64,000 nucleotides of DNA, from assembly GCF_029893585.1 (NCBI RefSeq), contig NZ_JARXYX010000018.1, positions 62,001 to 126,000 of the forward strand, read 5' to 3'. Positions 16,378-24,727 of the stretch are shown here, piece by piece. A program made the translations under genes and the position numbers. This DNA is from Streptomyces sp. LBL. GTDB taxonomy: Bacteria > Actinomycetota > Actinomycetes > Streptomycetales > Streptomycetaceae. A model generated the notes under the pieces. It saw only the letters and a list, made by a program, of their open reading frames with translations, searched no databases and was not told where the DNA came from. Each line of letters starts with the position of its first letter. The first letter of the stretch is position 1.

Positions 16378-18311
16378 ACGACCGTGCAGGCCGCCGCCGC
16401 GCCCGTCGACTCGCGATAGGCACGGCGGTGGTGCTCGCGCTGGCCGGGATGAACGGACCGTGGGTGTACCGCTTCGGGACCGCGAAATACCACCAGTACC
16501 AGATCAACAAACCCGAGTACAAAGCCGAGAACGGCAAGTGGGACGTCATCGATTTCCCCGAGAAGTACCGGCAGAACACCATTCACGCGGCGCTCTTGCG
16601 CACCGGAAAGGTGCTGCTCGTCGCGGGTTCGGGCAACAACCAGGACAACTTCGACGACAAGAAGTTCGACACCCGGGTCTGGGATCCCGTCAAGGGCACC
16701 ATCAAGAAGATCCCGACGCCGAAGGACCTGTTCTGCACCGGCCACACCCAGCTCGCCAACGGCAACCTGCTGATCGCGGGCGGCACCAAGCGGTACGAGA
16801 AGCTGAAGGGTGACATCACCAAGGCCGGCGGCCTGATGGTCGTCCACAACGAGAACCCGGACAAGCCGATCACGCTGCCCGCGGGCACCACGTTCGTGGG
16901 CAAGGAGAACGGCAAGACCTTCGTGTCGAAGGACCCGGTCGTCGTCGAGCGGGCCACGAAGAACTTCGACAAGCAGACCGGCAGGTTCCTCGGCAACACG
17001 CCGGGCCTCGGCCGCATCTACGTCGAGGCGCAGAAGAGCGGCGCCAAGTACGAGACGGGCACGCAGGACAACTACACCGTCCAGGGCCTGACCGGCGCCG
17101 ACGCGAAGAACACGTACGGCATCGCGCAGAAACTCGCCCTCGACAAGAAGGACTTCCAGGGCATCCGCGACGCCTTCGAGTTCGACCCGATCGCCGAGAA
17201 GTACATCAAGGTCGACCCGATGAAGGAGGCCCGCTGGTATCCGACGCTCACCACCCTGAGCAGCGGGAAGATCCTCAGCGTCTCCGGCCTCGACGACATC
17301 GGGCAGCTGGTCCCGGGCAAGAACGAGGTCTTCGACCCGAAGACCAGGAAGTGGACGTATCTGCCGAAGACCCGTCAGTTCCCTACGTACCCCGCGCTGT
17401 TCCTGATGCAGAACGGCAGGGTCTTCTACTCGGGTTCCAACGCGGGCTACGGGCCGGACGACGTGGGCCGCGTCCCGGGCGTGTGGGACGTGGACACCAA
17501 CAAGTTCACGAAGATCCCCGGGCTGAGCGACCCGGACCGGATGGAGACGTCCGGGACCGTGCTGCTGCCGCCGGCGCAGGACGAGAAGTTCATGGTGATC
17601 GGCGGCGGCGGGGTCGGCGAGTCCAAGCTGTCCAGCAACAAGACGCGGATCGTGGACCTGAAGGCGGCCGACCCGAAGTTCGTGGACGGGCCGACACTGG
17701 AGAAGGGCACACGGTATCCGCAGGCCTCGGTGCTGCCGGACGACTCCGTGCTGGTGTCGGGCGGTTCGGAGGACTATCGGGGGCGTGGCGACTCCAACAT
17801 CCTTCAGGCACGGCTGTACCACCCGGACAGCAACACGTTCAAGAAGGTCGCTGATCCGCTGGTGGGGCGCAACTACCACTCCGGGTCGCTGCTGCTGCCG
17901 GACGGGCGGGTGGTGTTCTTCGGGTCGGACTCGCTGTACGGGGACAAGGCGAACACGAAGCCGGGAACCTTCGAGCAGCGGATCGAGATGTACACGCCGC
18001 CGTATCTGTACCGGGATGCCCGGCCGTCGTTGTCGGGCGGACCGGGGACGATCGCGCGTGGCGGGTCGGGGACGTTCACGTCTCAGCACGCGTCGTCGGT
18101 CAAGAAGGTGCGGTTGATCCGGCCCAGTGCGTCCACGCATGTGACGGATGTGGATCAGCGGTCCATCGCCCTGGACTTCAAGACGTCCGGGAACAAGATC
18201 ACGGTGACGGTGCCGAAGAACAAGAACCTTGTTCAGTCGGGGTGGTACATGCTGTTCGTGGACGACGATCAGGGGACGCCGTCGAAGGCGCGGTGGGTGA
18301 AGGTTCCCTGA
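16374..18311 (+). CDS. glxA: Galactose oxidase-like copper radical oxidase GlxA
   Basis: Copper radical oxidase that works with CslA in maturing or depositing the tip glycan. 645 aa. N-terminal anchor RRLAIGTAVVLALAGM, then Kelch-like repeats. Cys121 (KDLFCTGH), the residue that crosslinks to the active-site Tyr in GlxA, is present, as is the ARWYPT segment with Trp288 and adjacent Tyr. The C-terminal DUF1929-like domain follows (PPYLYRDARPSLSGGPGT; SASTHVTDVDQRSI). The start is coupled to cslA by ATGA. Exported and cell-associated. Confidence 0.95.
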   Translation: MNDRAGRRRARRLAIGTAVVLALAGMNGPWVYRFGTAKYHQYQINKPEYKAENGKWDVIDFPEKYRQNTIHAALLRTGKVLLVAGSGNNQDNFDDKKFDTRVWDPVKGTIKKIPTPKDLFCTGHTQLANGNLLIAGGTKRYEKLKGDITKAGGLMVVHNENPDKPITLPAGTTFVGKENGKTFVSKDPVVVERATKNFDKQTGRFLGNTPGLGRIYVEAQKSGAKYETGTQDNYTVQGLTGADAKNTYGIAQKLALDKKDFQGIRDAFEFDPIAEKYIKVDPMKEARWYPTLTTLSSGKILSVSGLDDIGQLVPGKNEVFDPKTRKWTYLPKTRQFPTYPALFLMQNGRVFYSGSNAGYGPDDVGRVPGVWDVDTNKFTKIPGLSDPDRMETSGTVLLPPAQDEKFMVIGGGGVGESKLSSNKTRIVDLKAADPKFVDGPTLEKGTRYPQASVLPDDSVLVSGGSEDYRGRGDSNILQARLYHPDSNTFKKVADPLVGRNYHSGSLLLPDGRVVFFGSDSLYGDKANTKPGTFEQRIEMYTPPYLYRDARPSLSGGPGTIARGGSGTFTSQHASSVKKVRLIRPSASTHVTDVDQRSIALDFKTSGNKITVTVPKNKNLVQSGWYMLFVDDDQGTPSKARWVKVP

Positions 18312-18356
18312 TGCCGCCGCGGTAGGCACGGGTTCGTCTGCCGGTTCCGCCCCGTT

Positions 18357-18389
18357 CCCCGCACCCCCTTCCGGGGGGGGGCTGCGGGG
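18357..18389 (+). terminator. Hairpin after glxA
   Basis: CCCCGCACCCCC / GGGGGCTGCGGGG-type stem about 45 bp after the glxA stop. It has no strong T-tract, common in Streptomyces. Confidence 0.6.
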
Positions 18390-18597
18390 AATTGCCGTGT
18401 TCGGGGCGCGGGGAGTTGCCGTCGTCGGGGCGCGGGAAATTGCCCTCTTCGGGCGCCGGGAATCGCCGTCGTCGGGGCGCGGGCGATTGCCGTCGCCGGG
18501 GCGCCGGGAATCGCCGTCATCGGGGCGCGGGTAATTGCCGTCGTCGGGGCGCGGGGAATTCCCCGCGTTTGGGCGCGGGGAATTGCCGTCAGTCTGA
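18388..18597 (+). repeat. 24-bp minisatellite, about nine copies, between glxA and cslZ
   Basis: Unit GGGGAATTGCCGTCGTCGGG plus CGCG; start positions of the ATTGCC element fall at 18391, 18415, 18439, 18462, 18486, 18510, 18534, 18558 and 18582, a strict 24-bp period with one 23-bp step. It lies 3' to both convergent genes; the cslZ stop is in the last unit. Units carry point variants (ATTG/ATCG). Confidence 0.92.
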
Positions 18598-19620
18598 GGC
18601 TTTGGCCAACTTCAGTGCGTAATCCACCCACCACTGGCCCGCCTTCGGGCCCCCTTTGCACTCGCCGTCCGATTCTCCGGGGCGTTTGACCCAGACGTAG
18701 GCGTCGACCAAGGGGTCTGACGTCTTCGTGGTGGGTGGTTCTCCCAGGGCGCGGCCGGGCGGGTTGCACCAGCGTTCGTCCGGGTTGCCGCCCTTGTACG
18801 GGCCGTTGCCGTTCCGGCTGGTGTCGATGACGAAGTGCTTGTTGCCCACCTTTGAGGAGAGGTCCTTGCCGTAGGCGAGGGAGTCCTCGGTGGAGTAGAA
18901 GTTGGAGACGTTGACCGCGAAGCCGTCGGCCTGTGCGATGCCCGCGCGTTGGAGGGGCTCGAAGATCTGGTCGGGGTGGCCCCAGCCGGCGTTGCCCGCG
19001 TCCAGGTAGACCTTGGTGTCCTTCAAGGCGGCGAGCTTGCCCACAGCCTCCTTGAGGAGGGCGTAACGCTCCTCGTGGAACTGCTCGCCGGTGCAGCCGT
19101 CGACGAGGTGGAGTACGGCGTCGGGCTCCAGGATGACCGTGGCCGAGCGGTCGCCGATGCCCTTGGCCACGCCGTCGATCCAGGAGCGGTAGGCGTTGCC
19201 GTCGGCGGCGCCGCCCTGCGAGTACTGGCCGCAGTCGCGGTGCGGGATGTTGTAGAGGACCAGCAGGGCCGTGCGGTCGGCCTTCTCGGCGGCCTCGGTG
19301 AAACCGCGCGCCTCCTGCTCCGGGTTCTCCGGGCCGATCCATTCGCCGGTCGGCTGCTCGGCGATCTCGCGGATCTGCTCGGCCTGCGCCTTCTTGCCGG
19401 CCTTCTCGTAGTCCGCCACCTGCTGGGCCGCGTTGCCGTCCGGGTTCACCCAGAAGGGGTCGGTCGCCTTGGGCTGCTGGCTGATCGCCGCCCCCGCGTC
19501 GTCGCCGTTCTTCCCCCCTCCGTCCCCGCCCCCGTCCCCCGAGGAACAGCCCGCGACGAACAGCGCCATCCCCAGCACCGCCGTGGCAGCCCTCGTTCCG
19601 GCCCCCCTGCTGACGTACAT
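18589..19620 (-). CDS. cslZ: GH6 endoglucanase lipoprotein CslZ
   Basis: Glycoside hydrolase family 6 (1,4-beta-glucanase), about 343 aa. Lipobox ALFVAGCSSG at the N-terminus gives a membrane lipoprotein. Catalytic-domain motifs: ALLVLYNIPHRDCGQYS, ATVILEPDAVLH (catalytic Asp), KVYLDAGNAGWG and HFVIDTSRNGNGPY. I chose the ATG with GGGGGAG upstream. It is convergent to cslA-glxA; in other Streptomyces this gene accompanies them and is thought to trim or remodel the tip glucan. Confidence 0.92.
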   Translation of the reverse strand: MYVSRGAGTRAATAVLGMALFVAGCSSGDGGGDGGGKNGDDAGAAISQQPKATDPFWVNPDGNAAQQVADYEKAGKKAQAEQIREIAEQPTGEWIGPENPEQEARGFTEAAEKADRTALLVLYNIPHRDCGQYSQGGAADGNAYRSWIDGVAKGIGDRSATVILEPDAVLHLVDGCTGEQFHEERYALLKEAVGKLAALKDTKVYLDAGNAGWGHPDQIFEPLQRAGIAQADGFAVNVSNFYSTEDSLAYGKDLSSKVGNKHFVIDTSRNGNGPYKGGNPDERWCNPPGRALGEPPTTKTSDPLVDAYVWVKRPGESDGECKGGPKAGQWWVDYALKLAKASD

Positions 19621-19827
19621 CCAACTCCCCCTTGGGTGCACCATGCCAAGTCTCAATCCTGACACACCCGTCGTGCTGCCCACGAGGTCGTTCGAACCTT
19701 GTCCGCGAGCTGTTACAGCCCCGACGCGCGGGATACGCGAGCGCCTGGTGACCGCCCTCGCGGCCCTGTACGGGGGGTGGTTCCGCGGTCCGCCGGGCGT
19801 CGGGTCCGCGAGCGCCCACCAGCGTCC

Positions 19828-19912
19828 GGCACAGTCGGTCCCGTCACGGTCCCCGGCACTGTCGGCCCCGTCACGGCCCGGGCACAGTCGGTCCCGTCAC
19901 GGCCCGGTGCCC
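19828..19912 (+). repeat. 26/27-bp tandem repeat, three copies
   Basis: Copies begin GGCACAGTCGG at 19828 and 19881 and GGCACTGTCGG at 19855, each continuing with a CCCGTCACGG element. The sortase stop codon lies in the last copy. Confidence 0.85.
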
Positions 19913-20598
19913 GTCAGGTACGCCGAGACGATCACGTTCGCCGTGTAGCTGCGGCTCGCCTGGTCGAAGCTGCCGCCGCAGGTGATCAGCCGCAGTTCGG
20001 CCCGTCCGGTCCGGCGGGGGCCGTAGGCCTGCTGGGCGTCGAAGCGGTCGCGGGTGACGACCTGGACGTCGTCGACGGTGAACTCGGCGATCTCGCCGTC
20101 GTCGCGGAACACCCGGACCTTCTCGCCGGGCTTCATCGCGCTGATCTTGTAGAAGACGGCGGGTCGGGTCTCGGTGTCGACGTGCCCGACCATCAGTGCG
20201 GTCCCTGCCGCGCCCGGGCTCGTTCCGGCCGCGTACCAGCCGACGACCGCCGCCTGGTCGTAGGACGGCGGGTCGATCGCCCCCTGCCCGTCGAGGCCGC
20301 GGGCGACGACCGGTGCCTGGATGCCGAGCTGGGGGACGTCGACGCGCTGCGGGAGCGCGTTCCCGAGCGGCCGGTGCGGGGGCGGCAGGTCCACGTCCGG
20401 GGGCCGGCCGACCGCCGCCATGTCGCCGGTGTCGGGCGCGGAGGTGCCGGGCCGTACGTCGGTCACCTCGCGGCCCCACAGCCACAGCCCGAGCAGCAGG
20501 ACCACCCAGGCCACGCCGGTGAGCAGCCGGCCGGTGTGGGAGGGGCGTGCGCGGTCGGCTGGGTGGTCGTCGGCGGAGAGGTGTTCGTGCTTTCCCAT
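19897..20598 (-). CDS. Class F sortase
   Basis: Membrane transpeptidase attaching surface proteins to the wall, 233 aa. One N-terminal transmembrane segment (GVAWVVLLLGLWLWGREV), a Pro-rich linker, then the sortase barrel. Catalytic residues: His in TALMVGHVDTE, Cys in RLITCGGSFD and Arg in ASRSYTANVIVSAY. It is followed by a secreted protein gene upstream on the same strand (5-nt gap), a likely operon. A second sortase (class E) lies at 36.4 kb. Confidence 0.9.
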   Translation of the reverse strand: MGKHEHLSADDHPADRARPSHTGRLLTGVAWVVLLLGLWLWGREVTDVRPGTSAPDTGDMAAVGRPPDVDLPPPHRPLGNALPQRVDVPQLGIQAPVVARGLDGQGAIDPPSYDQAAVVGWYAAGTSPGAAGTALMVGHVDTETRPAVFYKISAMKPGEKVRVFRDDGEIAEFTVDDVQVVTRDRFDAQQAYGPRRTGRAELRLITCGGSFDQASRSYTANVIVSAYLTGTGP

Positions 20599-20602
20599 GG
20601 CG

Positions 20603-21274
20603 TCAGCCCGTCCTACGGCTCCGGCGGCTGCCGCGCAGCACGACGGCCACCGCGGCGACCCCGGCGAGGAGCAGCCCGATCACCGCGTGCCCGGTGCCGG
20701 GACCGGCCTCGCGTGCGTCGCCCGCGGCGGCCAGACGCGCGGTGCCTCCGCCGCCGGCCTGCACGGGTGCGACCGGCGAGGCGGGGGTGGAGGGGGCGGC
20801 CCGCGGGACGGGAGCGGGAGCGGAGGGGGCGGCCCGCGGGACGGGAGCTACGGGTGCGGCGGAGGTGGCGGGCGAGGCGGGCGAGGCGGGGGCGACCGGC
20901 GAGGCGGGGCCGGCGGCCTGCCCCGGCCTGTTCACGACGGTCACCGTCCTGTCCACGACGGTCAGCGGAATCTCGCGGTCGATGTCGCCGCAGCTGACCT
21001 TCACGTCGTACGTGCCCGCCCTGAGCGTGGAGCGCACCCGGCTCTCGCCCACGAGCACGTCGTCCGCGACGGTGAGTTCGGCGTCCGCGACGAACGCGGC
21101 GGAGACGGCCGTGGCGGTCTTCTCCCCGCAGCCGCTCATCCGCAGGCCGACGTCGCTGCCGGGAGCGGGGGACGACGGGCTGACCGAGAGACCGCCGTCC
21201 TGCGCGTACGCCGTGGGAACGTACGCGACGACAGCCAGGAGACCGGCACAGAGAGTGATTTTCGCTGAACCCAT
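20603..21274 (-). CDS. Secreted, membrane-anchored surface protein (candidate sortase partner)
   Basis: About 223 aa. Signal peptide ITLCAGLLAVVAYVPTAYAQ, then a compact beta domain (VKVSCGDIDREIPLTVVDR) with two Cys, an Ala/Pro/Ser/Val linker of repeated ASPVAP, and a C-terminal anchor (AVIGLLLAGVAAVAVVL) followed by RRSRR. The segment before the anchor reads ARLAAAGDA, reminiscent of but not matching the Streptomyces LAXTG motif. It is upstream of and 5 nt from the class F sortase, same strand. Function unknown. Confidence 0.8.
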   Translation of the reverse strand: MGSAKITLCAGLLAVVAYVPTAYAQDGGLSVSPSSPAPGSDVGLRMSGCGEKTATAVSAAFVADAELTVADDVLVGESRVRSTLRAGTYDVKVSCGDIDREIPLTVVDRTVTVVNRPGQAAGPASPVAPASPASPATSAAPVAPVPRAAPSAPAPVPRAAPSTPASPVAPVQAGGGGTARLAAAGDAREAGPGTGHAVIGLLLAGVAAVAVVLRGSRRSRRTG

Positions 21275-21426
21275 CGTGAACCTCCAGATACCTGGAGACT
21301 CTCCCCCGGTCACCGGCCCCGCATCCCGGGCTGGGCCGCACTGCTCCGAACGGGTCGTCACCCTCACCACCCGGGTCTCGGACCCGGTCGGGCAGCCCGT
21401 CACCGGCCTGTGAGCCGCCCCCGGTC

Positions 21427-21463
21427 CACCACACCGGCTCGAACACATGCCGACGGTAGTGTC
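21427..21463 (+). promoter_or_regulatory. Remnant promoter of the disrupted HAD gene
   Basis: CCACACCGG..TCGAACACATG..GGTAGTGTCT matches the region 5' of the intact HAD copy at 22590-22625 with few changes. In both, TAGTGT could be the -10 box. Confidence 0.6.
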
Positions 21464-21624
21464 TGGACATCAGCCCTGGCCACGGCACAGTTCCTCGACG
21501 ACCAGCGGCCGAACGGCACGGCGTACGTCATCGGCGAGGCGGGCCTGACAACTGCCCTGCATGCGATCGGGTACGTCCTGACCGACACGGAGCCCGACTT
21601 CGTCATTCTGGGTGAGACTCGGAC
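21464..21624 (+). pseudogene. HAD-IIA hydrolase, left (middle) fragment of the original gene
   Basis: Encodes WTSALATAQFLDDQRPNG through to FVILGETRT, matching about residues 71-125 of the intact HAD protein at 21756-22535 but with different synonymous codons near the 5' junction. The first ~70 codons are missing: the promoter remnant joins directly at the WTS codons. It ends at a 15-bp repeat shared with 24852-24866, after which sequence is unrelated. Confidence 0.85.
21610..21624 (+). repeat. Left boundary direct repeat (attL-like)
   Basis: 15 bp, GGGTGAGACTCGGAC, identical to 24852-24866. It lies within HAD codons for G-E-T-R-T. Confidence 0.8.
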
Positions 21625-21697
21625 GACCAAAACATACTTGGCCCTGACCTGCGGTTTGTCGCCCTCTGTAAGACATCGGCCACACGCCGAGACCAAC

Positions 21698-21733
21698 AAG
21701 AAGGCCCTCCCTGGATACCGGGAGGGCCTTCTT
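21698..21733 (-). terminator. Terminator of the intact HAD gene
   Basis: Perfect 14-bp stem AAGAAGGCCCTCCC / GGGAGGGCCTTCTT with an 8-nt loop, 22 bp after the HAD stop; works in both directions. Only the first arm survives after the right HAD fragment (25314-25327). Confidence 0.9.
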
Positions 21734-21755
21734 CGTTGTGGCGGATTCCCCGCGA

Positions 21756-22535
21756 TCAGACGTAGTCGATCAGGTCCGCAATCGAGTTCACGACCTTCGA
21801 AGGCCCGTACGGGAAGCGGTCCACTTCACCCGGCTGGGTCACTCCAGTCATGACGAGGAAGGTCTGCATACCGGCCTCAAGGCCCGCCAGTACATCCGTG
21901 TCCATCCGGTCGCCGATCATGGCCGAGGTCTCCGAGTGAGCCCCGATGGCATTCAGCCCGGCGCGCATCATCAGCGGGTTCGGCTTGCCGACGAAGTACG
22001 GCTTCTTGCCGGTCGCTGCGGTGATCAGTGCCGCGACGGCCCCCGTAGCGGGGAGTGCCCCCTCCGTGGAAGGCCCAGTCTCGTCGGGGTTCGTGGCGAT
22101 GAAGCGGGCGCCATTGTTGATCAGCCGGACAGCCTTCGTCATGGCCTCGAAGGAGTATGTCCGAGTTTCACCCAGAATGACGAAGTCGGGCTCCGTGTCG
22201 GTCAGGACGTACCCGATCGCATGCAGGGCAGTTGTCAGGCCCGCCTCGCCGATGACGTACGCCGTGCCGTTCGGCCGCTGGTCGTCGAGGAACTGTGCCG
22301 TGGCAAGAGCCGAGGTCCAGATGTTCTCGATCGGCACATGGAGGCCCATGCGGGCCAGGCGCGCGTGTAGGTCGCGCTGGGTGTAGATCGAGTTGTTGGT
22401 CAGAACCAGGAAGGGCTTCCCGGACTCCTTCAGCCGCTTGAGGAAGTCCTCGGCGCCGGGGATCGGTACGCCCTCATGGATGAGCACACCGTCCATGTCG
22501 GTCAGCCATGACTCGATGGGCTTGCGGTCTGCCAT
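21756..22535 (-). CDS. HAD-IIA family hydrolase (NagD-like), intact element-borne copy
   Basis: 259-aa phosphatase of the NagD/HAD-IIA family, Mg-dependent, cytoplasmic. Motif I WLTDMDGVLIHEG (catalytic Asp pair), motif II VLTNNS, the cap domain, Lys in YFVGKPNPLM and motif IV MIGDRMDTDVLAG. AGGAGAAACG precedes ATG. It keeps its own promoter-like region and terminator. The residues shared with the right-hand fragment are identical, with many synonymous DNA differences, so the copies come from related but distinct lineages. Natural substrate unknown. Confidence 0.92.
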   Translation of the reverse strand: MADRKPIESWLTDMDGVLIHEGVPIPGAEDFLKRLKESGKPFLVLTNNSIYTQRDLHARLARMGLHVPIENIWTSALATAQFLDDQRPNGTAYVIGEAGLTTALHAIGYVLTDTEPDFVILGETRTYSFEAMTKAVRLINNGARFIATNPDETGPSTEGALPATGAVAALITAATGKKPYFVGKPNPLMMRAGLNAIGAHSETSAMIGDRMDTDVLAGLEAGMQTFLVMTGVTQPGEVDRFPYGPSKVVNSIADLIDYV

Positions 22536-22679
22536 GGGGCGTTTCTCCTGCCGGACGCGTTCATACGAGGCGGCTTGCGCTCGACGTAGACACTACCGCC
22601 GACATGTGTTCGATTCCGGTGTGGGTGAATGCGTCCGATAAACGGTGATCCGCGTCCGAGGTTACTTAGCGGTACATGG

Positions 22680-22900
22680 TTGACCTCACAGAGTGAGCGT
22701 GCGAGCGAAAGGCACAACGAGGGGCCGCATGTCGAGCCCGTGGTGAAGAGCGTCGTCACGGACACCGACACAGGGGAAGTCCTCGCCGAGGACACTGAGA
22801 CCTGCCCGAACGCACACTCCGTCTCGGCGGTGGCCATCGGTCAGACCGTCGATGTGGTGATCGAAGCGCGCGAGGCCGAATTGGCGAAGGCCCGGCCGCC
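22680..22900 (+). CDS. Possible truncated hypothetical protein
   Basis: Coding-like frame (VKSVVTDTDTGEVLAEDTET, then VSAVAIGQTVDVVIEAREAE) with no convincing start; TTG 22680 or GTG 22740 are candidates. It appears to be cut where murF-like sequence begins. No family recognised. Confidence 0.3.
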
Positions 22901-22923
22901 GAGGTGGCCGGGCTATGCCGCGC

Positions 22924-23312
22924 TCAGGGCTGGGCGGCCTCGACGGTCTCGGGTTCGAGGGGCTGGCCGGACAGGTTCGTGACGGGCTGGCCCGTGAGGG
23001 ACTGGGCGATCTACCAGAGCTGGCCGCCGCGCGACGCCTTGATGAGCACCTTGTCCCCAGGTTTCAGGATGGTGTGAAGGAAAGCCGCGGCGGTCTTGTT
23101 GTCGCCCACCATCGCAAGGTCGGGCACGCCTGCCGCGCCGGCTGCAAGGGCGAGTTGCTTCGCGAGGTCTCCTCCGATCGCCACGACGAGATCGACGCCG
23201 TTTTCGGCTGCCATGCGCCCAACCTCGCGGTGGGCTTCTACGGCCTCGTCGCCCAGCTCCAGCATCTCTCCGAGTACGGCGATCCTCCGGCCTCCTGCGG
23301 CCTCGGCGGTTG
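22924..23312 (-). pseudogene. murF: murF C-terminal fragment
   Basis: About 130 codons matching the C-terminal ligase domain of UDP-MurNAc-tripeptide:D-Ala-D-Ala ligase (IAVLGEMLELGDEAVEAHRE; AMVGDNKTAAAFLHTILKPG; VLIKASRGGQLW). It has no N-terminal or ATP-binding part. An in-frame TAG follows GGQLW and the frame then continues to TGA at 22924, so even the fragment carries a nonsense change. Its 5' edge is fused to the truncated HTH gene. Confidence 0.75.
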
Positions 23313-23848
23313 TAGAGGGTGCTCTCCTCCAGGATGATCACGAACGTGCGCGGTGTGTAAACGATCCTCTGCTTCTCCAGGCGGACCTCAACAGCCGCGT
23401 CCACATCGTCCTTCAGGCCACGACGGTCGCGGATGGAGGTCAACAACGCCTTGATGTAAGAAGCCGTTTGCACCGGCCCAGGGATGAGCCACGGCGAGTA
23501 GAAGCGGAAGTGTTGAGTGCGATCCCACAGAGGGAGGGCTGATTGCTGGGCCCACTTGAGTCCGTGGCCCTCCATTTCTCGCCACTGGATGTACATGCCC
23601 TCGATTCCGCGGGCTGTCATGACGAGATCCTCTGCCTGGCCCTCTGCGCCGCAGACCCTGCACCAATCACGAAGGTCGCGCTCCGAGGGCGCGCGTGTGC
23701 CGCTCTCGAAGCGCGATGCCTTTGATTCGTGCCAGCCCAGATCCGCAGAGAGGGCTCGTTTGGTGAGTCCGGCCGCTATCCGGATTTCAGCGAGGCGTTT
23801 TCCGAGCGCCTTCCGGGCTTCCTGTGCGCTCGAAGATGCCGGTTCCAT
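23313..23848 (-). pseudogene. HTH regulator (Scr1/DUF5753 type), 3'-truncated
   Basis: N-terminal XRE-type HTH (KALGKRLAEIRIAAGLTKRA; WHESKASRFESGTRAP) and the first part of a DUF5753-like domain (YSPWLIPGPVQTASYIKALL; FVIILEESTLYN). Homologues run to about 280 aa; here the match stops near residue 178, where murF-like sequence begins in another frame. It would yield a chimeric Arg-rich tail. Normally partnered with a DUF397 or DUF6879 gene; the latter follows upstream. Confidence 0.8.
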
Positions 23849-23876
23849 TTTCGGGTGACGGTCCTATGTGAGGTGC

Positions 23877-24389
23877 TCAGTGCGCTTCGAAGTCTGCGTG
23901 CGGTGTCGCCCTGTCCCACATGACCTCGAAGGCTGACTCGTAGAGCTTCGCGATCTCGGGGTCTTCGGTGATCTCGGGCTCTGTCGGCTCGCCCTCTCCG
24001 TCAAAGTGGTTCAGGTACGTCAGCCGGGAGTCGAACAGCCAGAAGTCGTTGCCCGGCACGAGCAGGTCCGAAGCGTTCCGCCGGGGGAGCCATCGCACCT
24101 GCTCGCCCGCCGCGATGTTGAGCCCGTCTGTCACCTCGTGCTCGAAGCGGATGTACTCACTCACGGGTGTCGACACGATGCGGGCCCGACGTACCTCGAC
24201 ACCCCGCGAGACCGCCTCCGAGACGATCGTGTGCCAGGCGGCCCACCGCTCGGCCGGGTCGATGTGCCTGCCGGCCTTCCAGTCGACGAAGGTCGAGTCC
24301 GTCTTGCTGTAGGCGTCGCGGGCTTCCAGGTGGACGGCTGTCCTCTGGCAGTCGCGGAACAGTTCCTTAAACGTCGGGGGACTCGACAA
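23877..24389 (-). CDS. DUF6879 family protein
   Basis: 170 aa, matching the DUF6879 family commonly paired with Scr1-type HTH regulators in Streptomyces. Seen: FKELFRDCQRTAVHLEARDA, WAAWHTIVSEAVSRGVEVRR, and the C-terminal LYESAFEVMWDRATPHADF. Role unknown; suspected regulatory or toxin-antitoxin-like partner. Its start overlaps the preceding gene's end by 23 nt; its partner downstream is truncated. Confidence 0.78.
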   Translation of the reverse strand: MSSPPTFKELFRDCQRTAVHLEARDAYSKTDSTFVDWKAGRHIDPAERWAAWHTIVSEAVSRGVEVRRARIVSTPVSEYIRFEHEVTDGLNIAAGEQVRWLPRRNASDLLVPGNDFWLFDSRLTYLNHFDGEGEPTEPEITEDPEIAKLYESAFEVMWDRATPHADFEAH

Positions 24390-24630
24390 CCTTCTTCTCC
24401 TCCGGCTCGGCGTCCTTGGCGGCAGGCTCCCTGTCGCTAGGCAGGAAGAACTGCACCATATAGCGCGGGATCTCTACCACCGTCTCGTGCTCGGGGATGT
24501 CCATCTGACCGAGCCGCTCCTTGTCCAGAACCTTGAACCCCTGGACGAGGTACCTGTCCGTCTCGTCGTCCACGTAGATGGTGGGCGAGTTGCCGTCAGG
24601 GCTGTTCGGGTCCTTACCGAGCATGCGCAA
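24367..24630 (-). CDS. Hypothetical protein coupled to DUF6879
   Basis: 87 aa, acidic (DNSPTIYVDDETDRYLVQGF-like core, VEIPRYMVQFFLPSDREP). TTG 24630 lies 11 nt after GTAGGAGG; ATG 24624 is the alternative. It overlaps the DUF6879 gene, so the two are translationally coupled. First gene of the leftward element operon. No function known. Confidence 0.65.
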   Translation of the reverse strand: MRMLGKDPNSPDGNSPTIYVDDETDRYLVQGFKVLDKERLGQMDIPEHETVVEIPRYMVQFFLPSDREPAAKDAEPEEKKVVESPDV

Positions 24631-24682
24631 GGCCGTGATGTCCTCCTACCTCGCCGGTGATACTTCCCATGCCAGAGCTTGC

Positions 24683-24727
24683 CTGCGCCTTCGCTACGAT
24701 GCGAGGAACTTGCCCAAACTTGCCGGG
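24683..24727 (+). promoter_or_regulatory. CTTGCC direct repeats upstream of the element operon
   Basis: AGCTTGCC, AACTTGCC and AACTTGCC, the last two 10 bp apart, followed by GGGGCTTGGC. They lie 50-100 bp upstream of the 24630 start. Helical spacing suggests an operator; the binder is unknown. Confidence 0.45.

Noticed and set aside
16206..18329. Long antisense frame opposite glxA (707 codons)
   Set aside because: Same shadow effect over a well-supported gene.
22575..22625. TCGAACACATGTCGG near the HAD start, considered as a LexA/SOS box
   Set aside because: Only one half-site matches GAAC-N4-GTTC; no second half.
22502..22837. Leftward 111-codon frame overlapping the HAD promoter
   Set aside because: Overlaps the start region of the HAD gene with non-coding composition.
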